DNA of 64,000 nucleotides from Bacillota bacterium (GTDB lineage Bacteria > Bacillota > Clostridia > Lachnospirales > Lachnospiraceae): contig JAEXNR010000021.1 in assembly GCA_023439505.1 (NCBI GenBank), positions 145,675 to 209,674 on the forward strand. The letters run 5' to 3'. A model generated the notes under the pieces. The model made no database searches, was not told the origin of the DNA, and saw only the letters and a list, made by a program, of their open reading frames with translations. Positions 44,014-53,679 of this stretch are shown here, in pieces (position 1 is the first letter of the stretch; the number at the start of each line of letters is the position of its first letter). The translations under genes were made by a program, and so were the position numbers.

Positions 44014-45018
44014 CTATTGTGCTCTTAATTTAAATTCTGCCACATTGTCTTTTGTAACAGGTTCAAAGTCAATCCAGTATTCCTTATCAACTGTTTGACC
44101 ATTCACCGCATTCACTAATACTTCCACTGCCTTGCTTCCCTGTCCGGCTCCATCCTGGAAAATACTTGCAACCATTTCACCGCTTTCAACAGCATTTAAT
44201 GCATCCGTGATACCATCCACACCGATCACAGGGATGTCCAGGCCTTTGGCTTTAATAGCTTCCCTGGCACCAAGCGCCATTTCATCATTTTCTGCTACGA
44301 CTGCATCAATATTATCAAAAGCATTCAACCAGTTTTCCATAATCGTCATGGCTTCCGATCTTGACCAGTTTGCTGTCTTTTCGGCAAGAACTTTAATATC
44401 AGGATTTTTATCCATTATATTTTGAATTCCCTGACGACGTTCAATCTGGGCAGATTGCCCAAGGGGTCCTTCAATAATAACGGTGTTAAATTTAGAACCT
44501 ACCAAATCCACCATAAATTGAGTTTCAAGCTCTCCGGCATATACATCCTGTGATCCGACATAACTGGTTAGCTTATCACTTTGAACACGGGTATTTACAC
44601 CCACAACAGGAATTCCCGCTGCCACCGCTTTATCAACGCCCACAGAAAGAGCTTCCGCATCCTGAGGATTTAGGATAATTCCATCAACGCCATCTGAAAT
44701 CATTGTTTCAATTTGATTGATTTGTGTGCTGGGGTCATAGTTGCCGTCATAAATCTTTAATTCTACCCCAAGTTCTTCTGCTTTGGCAGTTGCTGCATTT
44801 GCAAGGCGCACTGTAAATTCATTCTTCAAACTATAAAGTGTCATACCAAGAACAATTTTTTTGTCAGCTTGTTTATCCGTACCCTCTGCTGCAGCTTCTT
44901 TCGTTGGTGCCGCCGCATTTCCCGTATCTTCTGTTTTACCGCTATTAGAACACCCTGCTAACCCCACCATCATTACTACGATTAATAAAATGGCAGCCCC
45001 TTTTCTAAATACCTTCAT
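44014..45018 (-). CDS. RbsB-like sugar/polyol-binding lipoprotein
   Basis: A 334-residue lipoprotein with lipobox LAGC (Cys23), a low-complexity Ala/Glu/Lys linker, and a Peripla_BP_4 domain (VLGMTLYSLKNEF opening, ILNPQDAEAL, DAVVAENDEMALG, VIGVDG). It captures the substrate for the permease and ATPase encoded just upstream. The ligand is not readable from sequence; the downstream enzymes suggest a small polyol. Confidence 0.92.
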   Translation of the reverse strand: MKVFRKGAAILLIVVMMVGLAGCSNSGKTEDTGNAAAPTKEAAAEGTDKQADKKIVLGMTLYSLKNEFTVRLANAATAKAEELGVELKIYDGNYDPSTQINQIETMISDGVDGIILNPQDAEALSVGVDKAVAAGIPVVGVNTRVQSDKLTSYVGSQDVYAGELETQFMVDLVGSKFNTVIIEGPLGQSAQIERRQGIQNIMDKNPDIKVLAEKTANWSRSEAMTIMENWLNAFDNIDAVVAENDEMALGAREAIKAKGLDIPVIGVDGITDALNAVESGEMVASIFQDGAGQGSKAVEVLVNAVNGQTVDKEYWIDFEPVTKDNVAEFKLRAQ

Positions 45019-45065
45019 AATTTTTCCTCCTATTAAAATTTTTGTTTATCTGAACGAATCACCTA

Positions 45066-46034
45066 TCATGATTTCGCTTCATTCAAAGAATCGAGCATAA
45101 CAGCAATAATTATGATACTTCCTTTGATGACCAACTGCCAGTAAGAAGAAACAGCCATCATATCGAGTCCATTGTTCATAACACCAATAATTAAGAAACC
45201 TACGATCGTTCCCCATAAACGTCCGCGTCCGCCTGCTAAGCTATTTCCACCGATTACTGCCGCCGCAATGGCATCTGTTTCATAATTTTGACCGCTTTGT
45301 GCTAAGCCGGAGGTAACACGGGAGGTAAGGATAACTCCTGCCAGACCTGCCAATAAACCGGATATCATATAGACAGAACATATAATCTTTTTCACCTTGA
45401 TACCTGAGACCCTGGCAGCCATCGTATTCCCGCCGGTTGCAAATACATATCTGCCGTATCGGTGTTTATATAAAGTAATACTACAAATTACTAATACAAT
45501 GGTTAAGAGTACAACCGGAATCGGAATTGCTCCAACGCTTCCGCCGCCTATTTTGAGGAATCCTTCACTAAGTCCCGGTACCGGCCTGGCGTTGCTTGCC
45601 ATATAAGTTACACCTCTTGCAATACTCAACATCCCCAGTGTTGCAATGAAGGCCGGGACTTTTAAATAAGAAATAATAATACCATTTAACGAACCAAGAA
45701 GTAATCCAACACAAAGTCCCACAAGAACCGCAACATACCAGGGCAGATTCATCTCGCTTCTTGCTGCCAATGCTGCAAACATACCCGAAGCACCCACAAT
45801 TGATCCTACCGATAAATCAATCCCGCCCGTTAATACTACATAAGTCATACCAATTGCTAATAATCCATTGATCGATGTCTGGCGCAATAGATTCAGTATA
45901 TTATCAATGGCAAGAAAACGTGGTTTTATGATAGATATTATGATTACGATTGCCACCAATCCGAATAAAGTCCCATATTGCGAAAGCATATGCTTTAGGT
46001 TTATTTTCTTCTGCACATTTCTTATTGTATCCAT
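45066..46034 (-). CDS. RbsC-like sugar ABC transporter permease
   Basis: A 322-residue permease with 8-10 helices and the BPD_transp_2 sugar signature (TGGIDLSVGSIVG, AAVIGGNSLAGGRG, GVMNNGL). Its single-permease layout matches ribose, xylose and erythritol importers. Confidence 0.92.
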   Translation of the reverse strand: MDTIRNVQKKINLKHMLSQYGTLFGLVAIVIIISIIKPRFLAIDNILNLLRQTSINGLLAIGMTYVVLTGGIDLSVGSIVGASGMFAALAARSEMNLPWYVAVLVGLCVGLLLGSLNGIIISYLKVPAFIATLGMLSIARGVTYMASNARPVPGLSEGFLKIGGGSVGAIPIPVVLLTIVLVICSITLYKHRYGRYVFATGGNTMAARVSGIKVKKIICSVYMISGLLAGLAGVILTSRVTSGLAQSGQNYETDAIAAAVIGGNSLAGGRGRLWGTIVGFLIIGVMNNGLDMMAVSSYWQLVIKGSIIIIAVMLDSLNEAKS

Positions 46035-46058
46035 TTATCGTTATTCCCCATTCCCTCT

Positions 46059-47537
46059 CTATATTTTCGACACAGCACAACTCATGATTTTTTCCTGCTT
46101 AAACTCTTCACGGCATAATTCGCCGCCAAACTGCCCATTGCTTAATACAATAATCCGATCCGACATGCCCATAACTTCGGGCATCTCTGAGGATATCATG
46201 ATGATCGAATTTCCTTTTTCAACATACTCACACATGAGCTTGTATATCTCTGCTTTCGCACCCACATCGATTCCTCTTGTCGGCTCATCAAGGATCAGCA
46301 GTCTCGGATTTTTCATCATCCATTTTGCCAGTACTACCTTTTGCTGATTGCCACCGGATAAAGAGGATGCCAATTGCTTTGCGTGATTCACTTTTACTTT
46401 TAATGCCTTAATCTGCTCCTGTATGACTTTTCTTTCTTCCTTGTTTTTAATTAAGAATTTCTGAAGTTCTTTCATGGAAGCCAGGGTGATATTCTGCCCT
46501 ACTCCCATTTGAAGTATCAGCCCCTCATTTTTTCTGTCTTCTGTTACATAGGCAATTCCACATCCAATTGCATCCTGCGGATTTTTAATCGTAACCGCTT
46601 TATCATCCATTCTGATTTCCCCGGTATCAGGGGGTGTTAATCCAAAAATCGAATTCATAATTTCGGTTCTTCCTGCTCCTACCAGACCCGCAAAGCCGAG
46701 TATTTCTCCCTTTTTTACATCAAAGCTGATGTTCTCGAACTTATTCTTTAATGAAAAGTTCTTAACCTCTAATAGCGTTTCTCCGATTGGAACCTTGATT
46801 TTGGGATACACTTCATTTAATTCCCTGCCCACCATATTCTTAATTAGAATGGAGTTGTCAATGTCTTTTGCCTGCCAGGAATTAATATAAGTACCATCTC
46901 TCAAAACAGTAATTTCATCTGCGATCTGAAAGATTTCGTCCATCTTATGGGAGATATAGATGATTCCTTTTCCCTGCTCCTTCAGTGACCGGATAATTTG
47001 AAACAGGTCCTCTACCTCTTTATCTGTAATAGCCGAAGTCGGTTCATCCATTATGATTATATTTGCATTAAAGGATATCGCCTTCGCAATCTCTATTAAC
47101 TGCTGGTCTGCAACCTTTAAGGTTCCTATCTTAACTTTAGGATTAATATGTACATGCAGGCTTTCCAGCAACTGTGCTGTCTGTTTATACATTTCTTTAT
47201 AACTCATAAAGAGTTTTGAACCAGGTTCCCTGCCCAGGAATATATTCTCTGCTACGGTCATTTGAGGAATTGATGATAATTCCTGATGTATCATTGCTAT
47301 TCCCAACGTTTGTGAGGCCTTTGGAGAATCTATGGCAACTTTTTTGTCGTTAATATAGATTTCTCCGCCATCACTTTTATAAACACCAGCCAGTATTTTC
47401 ATCATCGTCGACTTTCCGGCGCCATTTTCACCCATCAGCGCATGTACCGTACCGGCCTTTAATGAAAATCGGATATCATTTAACACCTTGACCGTATGAA
47501 AACTCTTCTCAATATGTTTCATCTCCAGCAGACTCAA
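46059..47537 (-). CDS. RbsA-like sugar ABC transporter, double ATPase
   Basis: A 492-residue protein with two nucleotide-binding domains: the first has GENGAGKSTMMKIL, LKVADQQLIEIAK and IIIMDEP; the second has GLVGAGRTE and LSGGNQQKVVLAKW. The start is TTG at 47537, supported by AAGGAG 7 bases upstream; the next in-frame ATG has none. First gene of the import and catabolism operon. Confidence 0.92.
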   Translation of the reverse strand: MSLLEMKHIEKSFHTVKVLNDIRFSLKAGTVHALMGENGAGKSTMMKILAGVYKSDGGEIYINDKKVAIDSPKASQTLGIAMIHQELSSIPQMTVAENIFLGREPGSKLFMSYKEMYKQTAQLLESLHVHINPKVKIGTLKVADQQLIEIAKAISFNANIIIMDEPTSAITDKEVEDLFQIIRSLKEQGKGIIYISHKMDEIFQIADEITVLRDGTYINSWQAKDIDNSILIKNMVGRELNEVYPKIKVPIGETLLEVKNFSLKNKFENISFDVKKGEILGFAGLVGAGRTEIMNSIFGLTPPDTGEIRMDDKAVTIKNPQDAIGCGIAYVTEDRKNEGLILQMGVGQNITLASMKELQKFLIKNKEERKVIQEQIKALKVKVNHAKQLASSLSGGNQQKVVLAKWMMKNPRLLILDEPTRGIDVGAKAEIYKLMCEYVEKGNSIIMISSEMPEVMGMSDRIIVLSNGQFGGELCREEFKQEKIMSCAVSKI

Positions 47538-47582
47538 ATCATTTACTCCTTCCTATCTGTCTTTCACTTGTTTTGTATCTTC

Positions 47583-47588
47583 ATTATA
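47583..47588 (-). promoter_or_regulatory. -10 box of the importer operon
   Basis: TATAAT on the minus strand about 45 bases before the TTG start, with no matching -35 hexamer at the expected distance. This is typical of a promoter needing an activator, which the adjacent AraC-type response regulator could be. Confidence 0.45.
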
Positions 47589-47687
47589 CCTTCTCTGCTC
47601 CCGTTAAAAGGTTCAATAATTCATGATATGGTTTGAATTATCACTGAAAGCTCTATCCCAGATAAGAAGTTACCCACTAAATTGTAA

Positions 47688-47723
47688 CAAAAAACACCAG
47701 GGCGTAAGGAAAAGCTCTAGTGT
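47688..47723 (-). terminator. intrinsic terminator after the AraC-type response regulator
   Basis: Minus-strand stem ACACTAGAGC/GCCCTGGTGT (one mismatch, one G-T pair) with a 10-base loop and six T (47693-47688). It separates the regulatory genes from the importer operon. Confidence 0.75.
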
Positions 47724-47755
47724 CTTGATATTACAAGCCGATCTGCCTTTTTGTA

Positions 47756-49327
47756 TCAGTGATTTTCCCGATAACTTTTTGGGCTTTCTCCGGTCACTTT
47801 TCGAAAAACAACCGAAAAATACTTGGAATTAGGGTATCCACACATTTCCCCAACCTGTTGAATAGAGACGGTACTATCTTTTAGCAGAGATTTTGCTATC
47901 TTAATTCTTTCATTGGTAATGTAAGTATTAAAGCCATCCCCCATTCCTTTTTTAAATAATGTACTGATATATCCCGGCGTTCTTGAAAAATGTTCGGCTA
48001 CCATATTTAAATCCAATTCACTGGTTATGTTATTCTGTATGTAGCGAACAATATCGGCTTTCAGCTTTAGATTCGAGCTATCCAATCCACCATTTTGAAA
48101 AACTTCCTGTACCTGCAAAATACCATTCTTTACTTCTCTCTTTAGATCCAGAAAGCTCCACAAATCATCAAAATTTCTGACCGAGAGGTTGGGTTTTGTT
48201 TCCATGTATTGCAGATGTGCGATAGCCTTCTCCATCCTGGTTTGAAATTCCAGATATGCATCTTTTATTACCCGAAGAGCAGCTCTTGATTTTGTTTCAT
48301 GGAGAAAGCGGTCAAAAAAATTAGCAGCTTGAATTGCATTGGATGTCTCTATCGATGTTAATACTTTTTCGAGTCCGGTATTTTTATATTCCGGTCCTCT
48401 ATCAATATCGGAATATGCTTCAATATGATCGGTGCCTCCATATATCTTAAAATCTACCGCAAACAAGGCATGTCTTAAGGAGGTGTGCAGATGTACCAAA
48501 TCATATGCCACATCACCCAGTCCAATAAATACGTTAATCCGGTAATACTCCCGAATCAGCTGCCCCGCTTTTCTTAACAGCTTTTTCTTAGGCTCCTGCA
48601 ATTGATTCTGATCGGTTCCTTCAAAGATAACAACAGCCTTTCCTATGTCATATTTTACGACAAAAGCCGAGCCGCTTCCCTGATGAAGATTTATATACTC
48701 ATCCAATATATTTGCTACGGCAAAATCCAAATAGTCTACATTTTCTTCATTTACCTGATATTGGACCAGTGCACAGGCAAATAACATGGACTGAAAATAA
48801 ATGCCTAAGGATTTCAATTTAACCAAATACTTTTCTGCTTCCTCACTACTCTGACAATTAAGCAGCCCTACCAACAGATCATGCTTCATCTGCTCCATAA
48901 TTTTATTATTCTCGATATTTCTTATAATTTCATCATTCGTCCGTGCCTGAACCGTTTTTATATTAGATACATAGCCCCGGATCAACTCCAAAAACTCCCG
49001 CTTTTTAATCGGTTTCATCACATATTCTTTTACCCCCAGCTTAATAGCTTTTCTGGCGAAATCAAAATTCTCATAGCCGGATAAAATAATGACCTGGGCA
49101 GCGTGATTGGTCTCTTTCAGCAATTTAATAAACTCCAATCCATCTAAGCCGGGCATACTAATATCCGTCACAATCAGATTGGGATTTTCCGCAGTGGCAA
49201 TCTCCAAAGCCTCCTGTCCGTTTCTGGCCTCCAGACATTCCACTGTTTCCTCCAGATCCCGTTCTAAAATAGAAATAATACCTTTGCGAATAAATCTCTC
49301 ATCATCAGCAACTAATATTTTAAACAT
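47756..49327 (-). CDS. AraC-type response regulator (YesN-like)
   Basis: A 523-residue regulator: N-terminal receiver (phospho-Asp in LIVTDISMPGLDG, Lys in MKPIKK), a long middle region of about 250 residues, and a C-terminal double HTH (DLNMVAEHFSRTPGYISTLF, CGYPNSKYFSVVFRKVTGESP). Paired with the upstream YesM-like kinase, such systems control carbohydrate importers in clostridia. I start it at the ATG at 49327, where the receiver begins; a TTG at 49417 with GGAGGAG nearby would add 30 non-family residues and shares its purine run with the kinase stop. Confidence 0.9.
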   Translation of the reverse strand: MFKILVADDERFIRKGIISILERDLEETVECLEARNGQEALEIATAENPNLIVTDISMPGLDGLEFIKLLKETNHAAQVIILSGYENFDFARKAIKLGVKEYVMKPIKKREFLELIRGYVSNIKTVQARTNDEIIRNIENNKIMEQMKHDLLVGLLNCQSSEEAEKYLVKLKSLGIYFQSMLFACALVQYQVNEENVDYLDFAVANILDEYINLHQGSGSAFVVKYDIGKAVVIFEGTDQNQLQEPKKKLLRKAGQLIREYYRINVFIGLGDVAYDLVHLHTSLRHALFAVDFKIYGGTDHIEAYSDIDRGPEYKNTGLEKVLTSIETSNAIQAANFFDRFLHETKSRAALRVIKDAYLEFQTRMEKAIAHLQYMETKPNLSVRNFDDLWSFLDLKREVKNGILQVQEVFQNGGLDSSNLKLKADIVRYIQNNITSELDLNMVAEHFSRTPGYISTLFKKGMGDGFNTYITNERIKIAKSLLKDSTVSIQQVGEMCGYPNSKYFSVVFRKVTGESPKSYRENH

Positions 49328-49418
49328 TTTAACACCGTGCCTTTCAATTTTTGATGACCTATTCCCCAAAAAATTGAACAGGCCCGAACAGAAAAGGTTG
49401 AAAATGATCTTTTTCAAC

Positions 49419-51272
49419 CTACTCCTCCTCCAATATTATGGTAATAACAATTTTAGTACCGACTCCTGACTGGCTGCTGATTTCTATCTTACTGCCTTCT
49501 TTACATATCATTTCCAATCGTTGCTGCACATTGATAATGCCGATTGAGTTTCTTTCCCCTTCCGAAGCTTCAATGGATCGCTTTTCTCTCATTGCCAGCC
49601 TGATTTGCTGGAGCCGTTCCTCCCTGATTCCCGACCCGTTATCTTCTATTTCTATCATTAGCTTGTCCTGTTGCAGGAAAGCCCGAATGGTTATCCTCCA
49701 GGGGGGAAAGCTGCCGCGAAAGCCATGATTAAAGCTGTTTTCCACCAAGGGCTGCAGCAACAGTTTCGGCACAATAATATGTCGTATCTGTTCCTCGCAT
49801 TCCATAATGCAGTTCATATCCTCATCAAAACGCATCTTCATGATTGAGATATAGTTCTCCAAATTAGCCCACTCTAATTCGAACGGCACTTGATTACTTC
49901 CCCATTTAATACTATAACGGAACATATCACCTAACGCGGCAAGGTTTTCTCCTAAGCTGTAGTATTCATCCATTTCACATTGCATCCTCATGTTCTCCAG
50001 CGTATTATAAAGAAAATGAGGGTTGATCTGTGCCTGCAGCGCCTTTAGTTCCGCCTCCTTTTGTGCCTTCTCCTTCTCTATGGCAGAACGCAGCACCAAA
50101 TGAAGACGAGATGCCATTCGGTTAAAAGACCTGCTGATACGTGCAATTTCATCAGCTTCTCCATTATCCTGAATGGAAACGTCAAAGTCCCCGCCTTCAA
50201 TCTTAGCCATCATCTCATCTAAAACCACTAATCGCTTCAGCATTCTTTTCGTAATCCAATAAATAAGCGCGAATACAATCAGCATGCTACTCAGGGCAAC
50301 CATAATAACATTAAGAATGATACTATTGGAATACGCCAGTACATTATGCTTTGCAATGATAACTGCCCTCATAAGACCTGTATTCTCACAGCGGCTATAG
50401 GCAAGCATATAAGTCTTATTTCCGATCCTGTAGTCAATGATATCCTTTTCCTTCTTAAACTTCAGATCCGCAAAATCTTCCGTCTTAAGTGTTCCGGTTT
50501 GATAAATCATCTGATTGTTTTGATTAAATAATAAATAATCTGCCATGTTCTCAGTCACAGGCAAATTTTCTTCTCTCACCAACTTCGTAATTTCCATATC
50601 CACTTCTATCACACCAACGATTTGCCTGGTAGAAAGATTGTATATCTTTAGATAGATAGGCAAAACCTGAATTCCCTTATGATCCAAATTCAGATCTCCT
50701 ACATTAAGATTAGAGGATTTAAATTCAGAGTTTCGAACCATACCATAACTAATATTATCAGGCGCATTTAATATCTCATTGTAATAGGACTTATTTTTCA
50801 AATCCGCTAAATTATACTGCCGTTCAAATTTATCCTCGACTTGGGTATTGGAAGAAAAAACGGCTATATAGTAGAACTTATTTGGATACAAATACCGTAT
50901 ATTAATCAGCTCACCCTGCACACTGGAAATATAATAAGTCTGCTCCTTTTCACTTAGCACATTTTCTCCATCCAGGAAATAGGAAAATTCCTGCCGATAA
51001 TCAAGTTCATGAATTACCGCATCGATGGTATCTAAATTTGTATCCATTGAAGTCTCCATATAATTTAGGGTTTCTTTCAATTTAATGTTAGCATCATTTA
51101 ACAGGGAAGTTTGAAATCCTCTATAGTAAAAAACGCAAACAACTCCGATAGGTACAATTAAAACCAATGTTATGATCCATGTGATCTTTTGGACTAAACT
51201 AAGTTTTTTTATTTTATTAAAATTCATTCTGCCAAAATATTTTTTAACACGTTGTTGTAATCGTCTTATCAT
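49419..51272 (-). CDS. YesM-like sensor histidine kinase
   Basis: A 617-residue kinase: membrane helix at about 28-52, a large extracellular sensing region (about 55-310, dCache-like), a second helix (about 320-342), HAMP, then the His_kinase domain with QAQINPHFLYNTLENMRMQ (phospho-His in NPHF) and ATP-binding boxes (LVENSFNHGF, DNGSGI). The outside domain may sense the sugar directly or through the binding protein. The start at 51272 follows GAGAGGA; a frame from 51311 has no site. Confidence 0.9.
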   Translation of the reverse strand: MIRRLQQRVKKYFGRMNFNKIKKLSLVQKITWIITLVLIVPIGVVCVFYYRGFQTSLLNDANIKLKETLNYMETSMDTNLDTIDAVIHELDYRQEFSYFLDGENVLSEKEQTYYISSVQGELINIRYLYPNKFYYIAVFSSNTQVEDKFERQYNLADLKNKSYYNEILNAPDNISYGMVRNSEFKSSNLNVGDLNLDHKGIQVLPIYLKIYNLSTRQIVGVIEVDMEITKLVREENLPVTENMADYLLFNQNNQMIYQTGTLKTEDFADLKFKKEKDIIDYRIGNKTYMLAYSRCENTGLMRAVIIAKHNVLAYSNSIILNVIMVALSSMLIVFALIYWITKRMLKRLVVLDEMMAKIEGGDFDVSIQDNGEADEIARISRSFNRMASRLHLVLRSAIEKEKAQKEAELKALQAQINPHFLYNTLENMRMQCEMDEYYSLGENLAALGDMFRYSIKWGSNQVPFELEWANLENYISIMKMRFDEDMNCIMECEEQIRHIIVPKLLLQPLVENSFNHGFRGSFPPWRITIRAFLQQDKLMIEIEDNGSGIREERLQQIRLAMREKRSIEASEGERNSIGIINVQQRLEMICKEGSKIEISSQSGVGTKIVITIILEEE

Positions 51273-51364
51273 TTTCCTCTCACCTGCCTTTGATGAAATC
51301 AAAAGAAACAAGTTTTACGGGCGTCTTTGTGCCTGCACGGCAGGCATATTCAAAGTGCAAATTC

Positions 51365-51404
51365 TACAACAAGATGAACCAGTTTGCTGATTCATCTTGT
51401 TGTA
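51365..51404 (-). terminator. perfect 14-base hairpin after the phosphofructokinase gene
   Basis: TACAACAAGATGAA and TTCATCTTGTTGTA enclose 12 bases between the phosphofructokinase and kinase genes. It probably ends the transketolase-phosphofructokinase transcript, though the T-run is poor. Confidence 0.65.
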
Positions 51405-51492
51405 AATTCAGGAGCTTTCCTTTAATGAACGCAAGATCCTTGTTACTATATACTAAATAATATACTAAAATAAGAAATATTTCTAGCATTTT

Positions 51493-52713
51493 TTATAAAT
51501 ACATATAGGTTGGTATCCCATTTTTATATCTGATATTTACTTCACCCTGAAGCAATGGTTTTAAATATTGCATCATTTCTTCTGTAACATCATTTCCGTC
51601 CCTATGTATCATATGCAGGGGCACCGTTTTTTCGCGGTTGGCAACGCTTGAAACCGGAACTGAAGTATATTCCACGGTATAGGGATTTGAACAGGTTCTG
51701 TGAATGGATGCCATCTCTCCCGATCTGCCTTCAAAGGCACATTGAAACGCCTTCATACCAAGCATTTTCGACTCATTCAAATCCGTTTCACTGGCGATAT
51801 GAGCGGAACAGCGCTGCATGAGATTCAGTTCAATGGAACGTACCTTACAACCAATCTCCCTTCTCACCACATCTTCCAATACACGCCCTGTGCCTGCGAT
51901 ATATTTGTGTCCAAACACATCTGCTGTATCTGATTGAACCTGAGCAGAGATATAATTTCCTGCCGCATCCTTTAACCCCTCACTTACAGCAATAAGAAGT
52001 GATGGCCTCTCTTTCAACTTTGCCTTTACATCTTTCACAAATTGATTGATGTCAAAAGCCCTTTCGCATAAATAAATTAAACCTGGGCCTGTACCGCCAT
52101 TCACTCTGGAAAGAGCCGAGGCCCCAGTCAGCCATCCGGCGTTTCTTCCCATAATCTCCACAATGGTTACCGCCGGGGTTTGATACACTGCAACGTCTCT
52201 CTCCAGTTCCGCAAATGTTGTTGCGATATATTTCGCTGCCGAACCAAAACCGGGGCAATGGTCAGTTTCTGCCAGATCATTATCGATGGTTTTGGGTGCA
52301 CCCATAATTATGATATCCTCTATTCCCTTTTCTTTACAATATTCCGATAATTTATAGACAGTATCCATGGAATCATTTCCGCCGATATAAATAAAATAAC
52401 CGATCTTATGTTGATAAAGAATCTCAATGATCTTTCTATACTGTTCGTTATCCTTCTTATGATCCTCCAAAATGAAACGGCATGATCCCAGTGCAGATGC
52501 CGGTGTCTGGCAAAGCAGCTCGGCAGTATTCGTATCCTTTATTTTTTCTTTTAAATCGATAAACCGTTCTTCCAGCACTCCCTGAATTCCATTCAATGCC
52601 CCATATATATTGTCTATTTTTCCATTCGTCTGAGCTGCCTGTATAATACCTACAAGCGTTGCGTTAATTGCTGCCGACGGTCCTCCTGATTGTGCAATTA
52701 AAAGATTTTTCAT
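51493..52713 (-). CDS. 6-phosphofructokinase, probable pyrophosphate-dependent type
   Basis: A 406-residue kinase with N-terminal AQSGGPSAAINATLVG, GGNDSMDT at 111-118 and PKTIDND at 140-146. The second Asp of the GGxD motif and Lys141 in PKTIDND are features of PPi-linked enzymes, where ATP enzymes have GGDGS and GTIDND. It converts fructose 6-phosphate to the bisphosphate. Sitting behind transketolase, it would move fructose 6-phosphate made from erythrose 4-phosphate into glycolysis. Sedoheptulose 7-phosphate is also possible, as PPi enzymes in clostridia use it. Confidence 0.88.
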   Translation of the reverse strand: MKNLLIAQSGGPSAAINATLVGIIQAAQTNGKIDNIYGALNGIQGVLEERFIDLKEKIKDTNTAELLCQTPASALGSCRFILEDHKKDNEQYRKIIEILYQHKIGYFIYIGGNDSMDTVYKLSEYCKEKGIEDIIIMGAPKTIDNDLAETDHCPGFGSAAKYIATTFAELERDVAVYQTPAVTIVEIMGRNAGWLTGASALSRVNGGTGPGLIYLCERAFDINQFVKDVKAKLKERPSLLIAVSEGLKDAAGNYISAQVQSDTADVFGHKYIAGTGRVLEDVVRREIGCKVRSIELNLMQRCSAHIASETDLNESKMLGMKAFQCAFEGRSGEMASIHRTCSNPYTVEYTSVPVSSVANREKTVPLHMIHRDGNDVTEEMMQYLKPLLQGEVNIRYKNGIPTYMYL

Positions 52714-52734
52714 ATCAACATACGTTCCTTTCCG

Positions 52735-53679
52735 TTAAGCGCTTATAAATGATGTTATCTTCTGATAGATTCCCTGCGTATCCAGACCATATTTATGAAT
52801 AAGTTCTACCGCCGGACCGGACTCGCCAAACGTATCCTCCATGCCTATTTTTAGAACAGATGCGGGTGCATGTGCGCATAAAGTATCACATACGGCACTT
52901 CCAAGTCCGCCGATCACAGAATGTTCTTCCACAGTAACCACCTTCCCCGTTTCCTTTGCTGCTGCTATAATTAATTTTTCATCCAGAGGCTTGATCGTAT
53001 GTATATTAATCACTTTTGCATCAACTCCCTCTTTTTCCAATAACGCTGCAGCCTCAAGAGCCGGTGCCACGCATAAGCCCGTTGCGATAATTGTCAAATC
53101 CCTGCCTTCTCTTAAGACAACGCCTTTTCCTATTTCAAATGTATAATCTTCTCTATCATTCATCACAGGTGTTGCCAGTCTTCCAAAGCGAAGATACACA
53201 GGCCCTTCCAGTTCAATTGCTGCTTTCACTGCCGCCTTCGCTTCTATGTCGTCTGCCGGATTAATCACTACCATTCCCGGAATGGTTCTCATCAAAGCAA
53301 TATCTTCATTACATTGATGCGTAGCACCATCCTCCCCTACAGAGATACCTGCATGTGTGGCTCCTATTTTAACATTCAGATGAGGATAGCCTACCGAGTT
53401 ACGGATCTGTTCAAAGGCTCGTCCTGCAACAAACATGGCAAAGGAACTAACAAAAGGTATTTTCCCCGTGGCTGCAAGTCCCGCCGCAATACCAACCATA
53501 TTACATTCTGCAATACCACAGTCAATATGCCGGTCCGGATACACTTTTTTAAATACACCGGTTTTCGTAGCTGCTGCCAGGTCAGCATCTAAAACAACTA
53601 AATTGTCATATTCTGCTCCCAGTTCAACTAATGCATTCCCATAACTATCTCTCGTTGCAATATTCTTTACTTCTGACAT
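52735..53679 (-). CDS. transketolase, C-terminal (pyrimidine/C) subunit
   Basis: A 314-residue half-transketolase with the pyrimidine-binding domain (DADLAAAT, CGIAECNMVGIAAGLA with the conserved Glu, SSFAMF, GISVGEDGATHQ) and the C-terminal domain (GSAVCDTL). It overlaps the N-terminal subunit gene by 13 bases. Split transketolases of this type are common in Firmicutes and archaea and must assemble with the thiamine-diphosphate-binding subunit. Confidence 0.92.
   Translation of the reverse strand: MSEVKNIATRDSYGNALVELGAEYDNLVVLDADLAAATKTGVFKKVYPDRHIDCGIAECNMVGIAAGLAATGKIPFVSSFAMFVAGRAFEQIRNSVGYPHLNVKIGATHAGISVGEDGATHQCNEDIALMRTIPGMVVINPADDIEAKAAVKAAIELEGPVYLRFGRLATPVMNDREDYTFEIGKGVVLREGRDLTIIATGLCVAPALEAAALLEKEGVDAKVINIHTIKPLDEKLIIAAAKETGKVVTVEEHSVIGGLGSAVCDTLCAHAPASVLKIGMEDTFGESGPAVELIHKYGLDTQGIYQKITSFISA

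Noticed and set aside
49327..49417. Upstream TTG start for the AraC-type response regulator
   Set aside because: The GGAGGAG ahead of it is the run of Glu codons ending the kinase gene, and the extra 30 residues do not fit a receiver domain.
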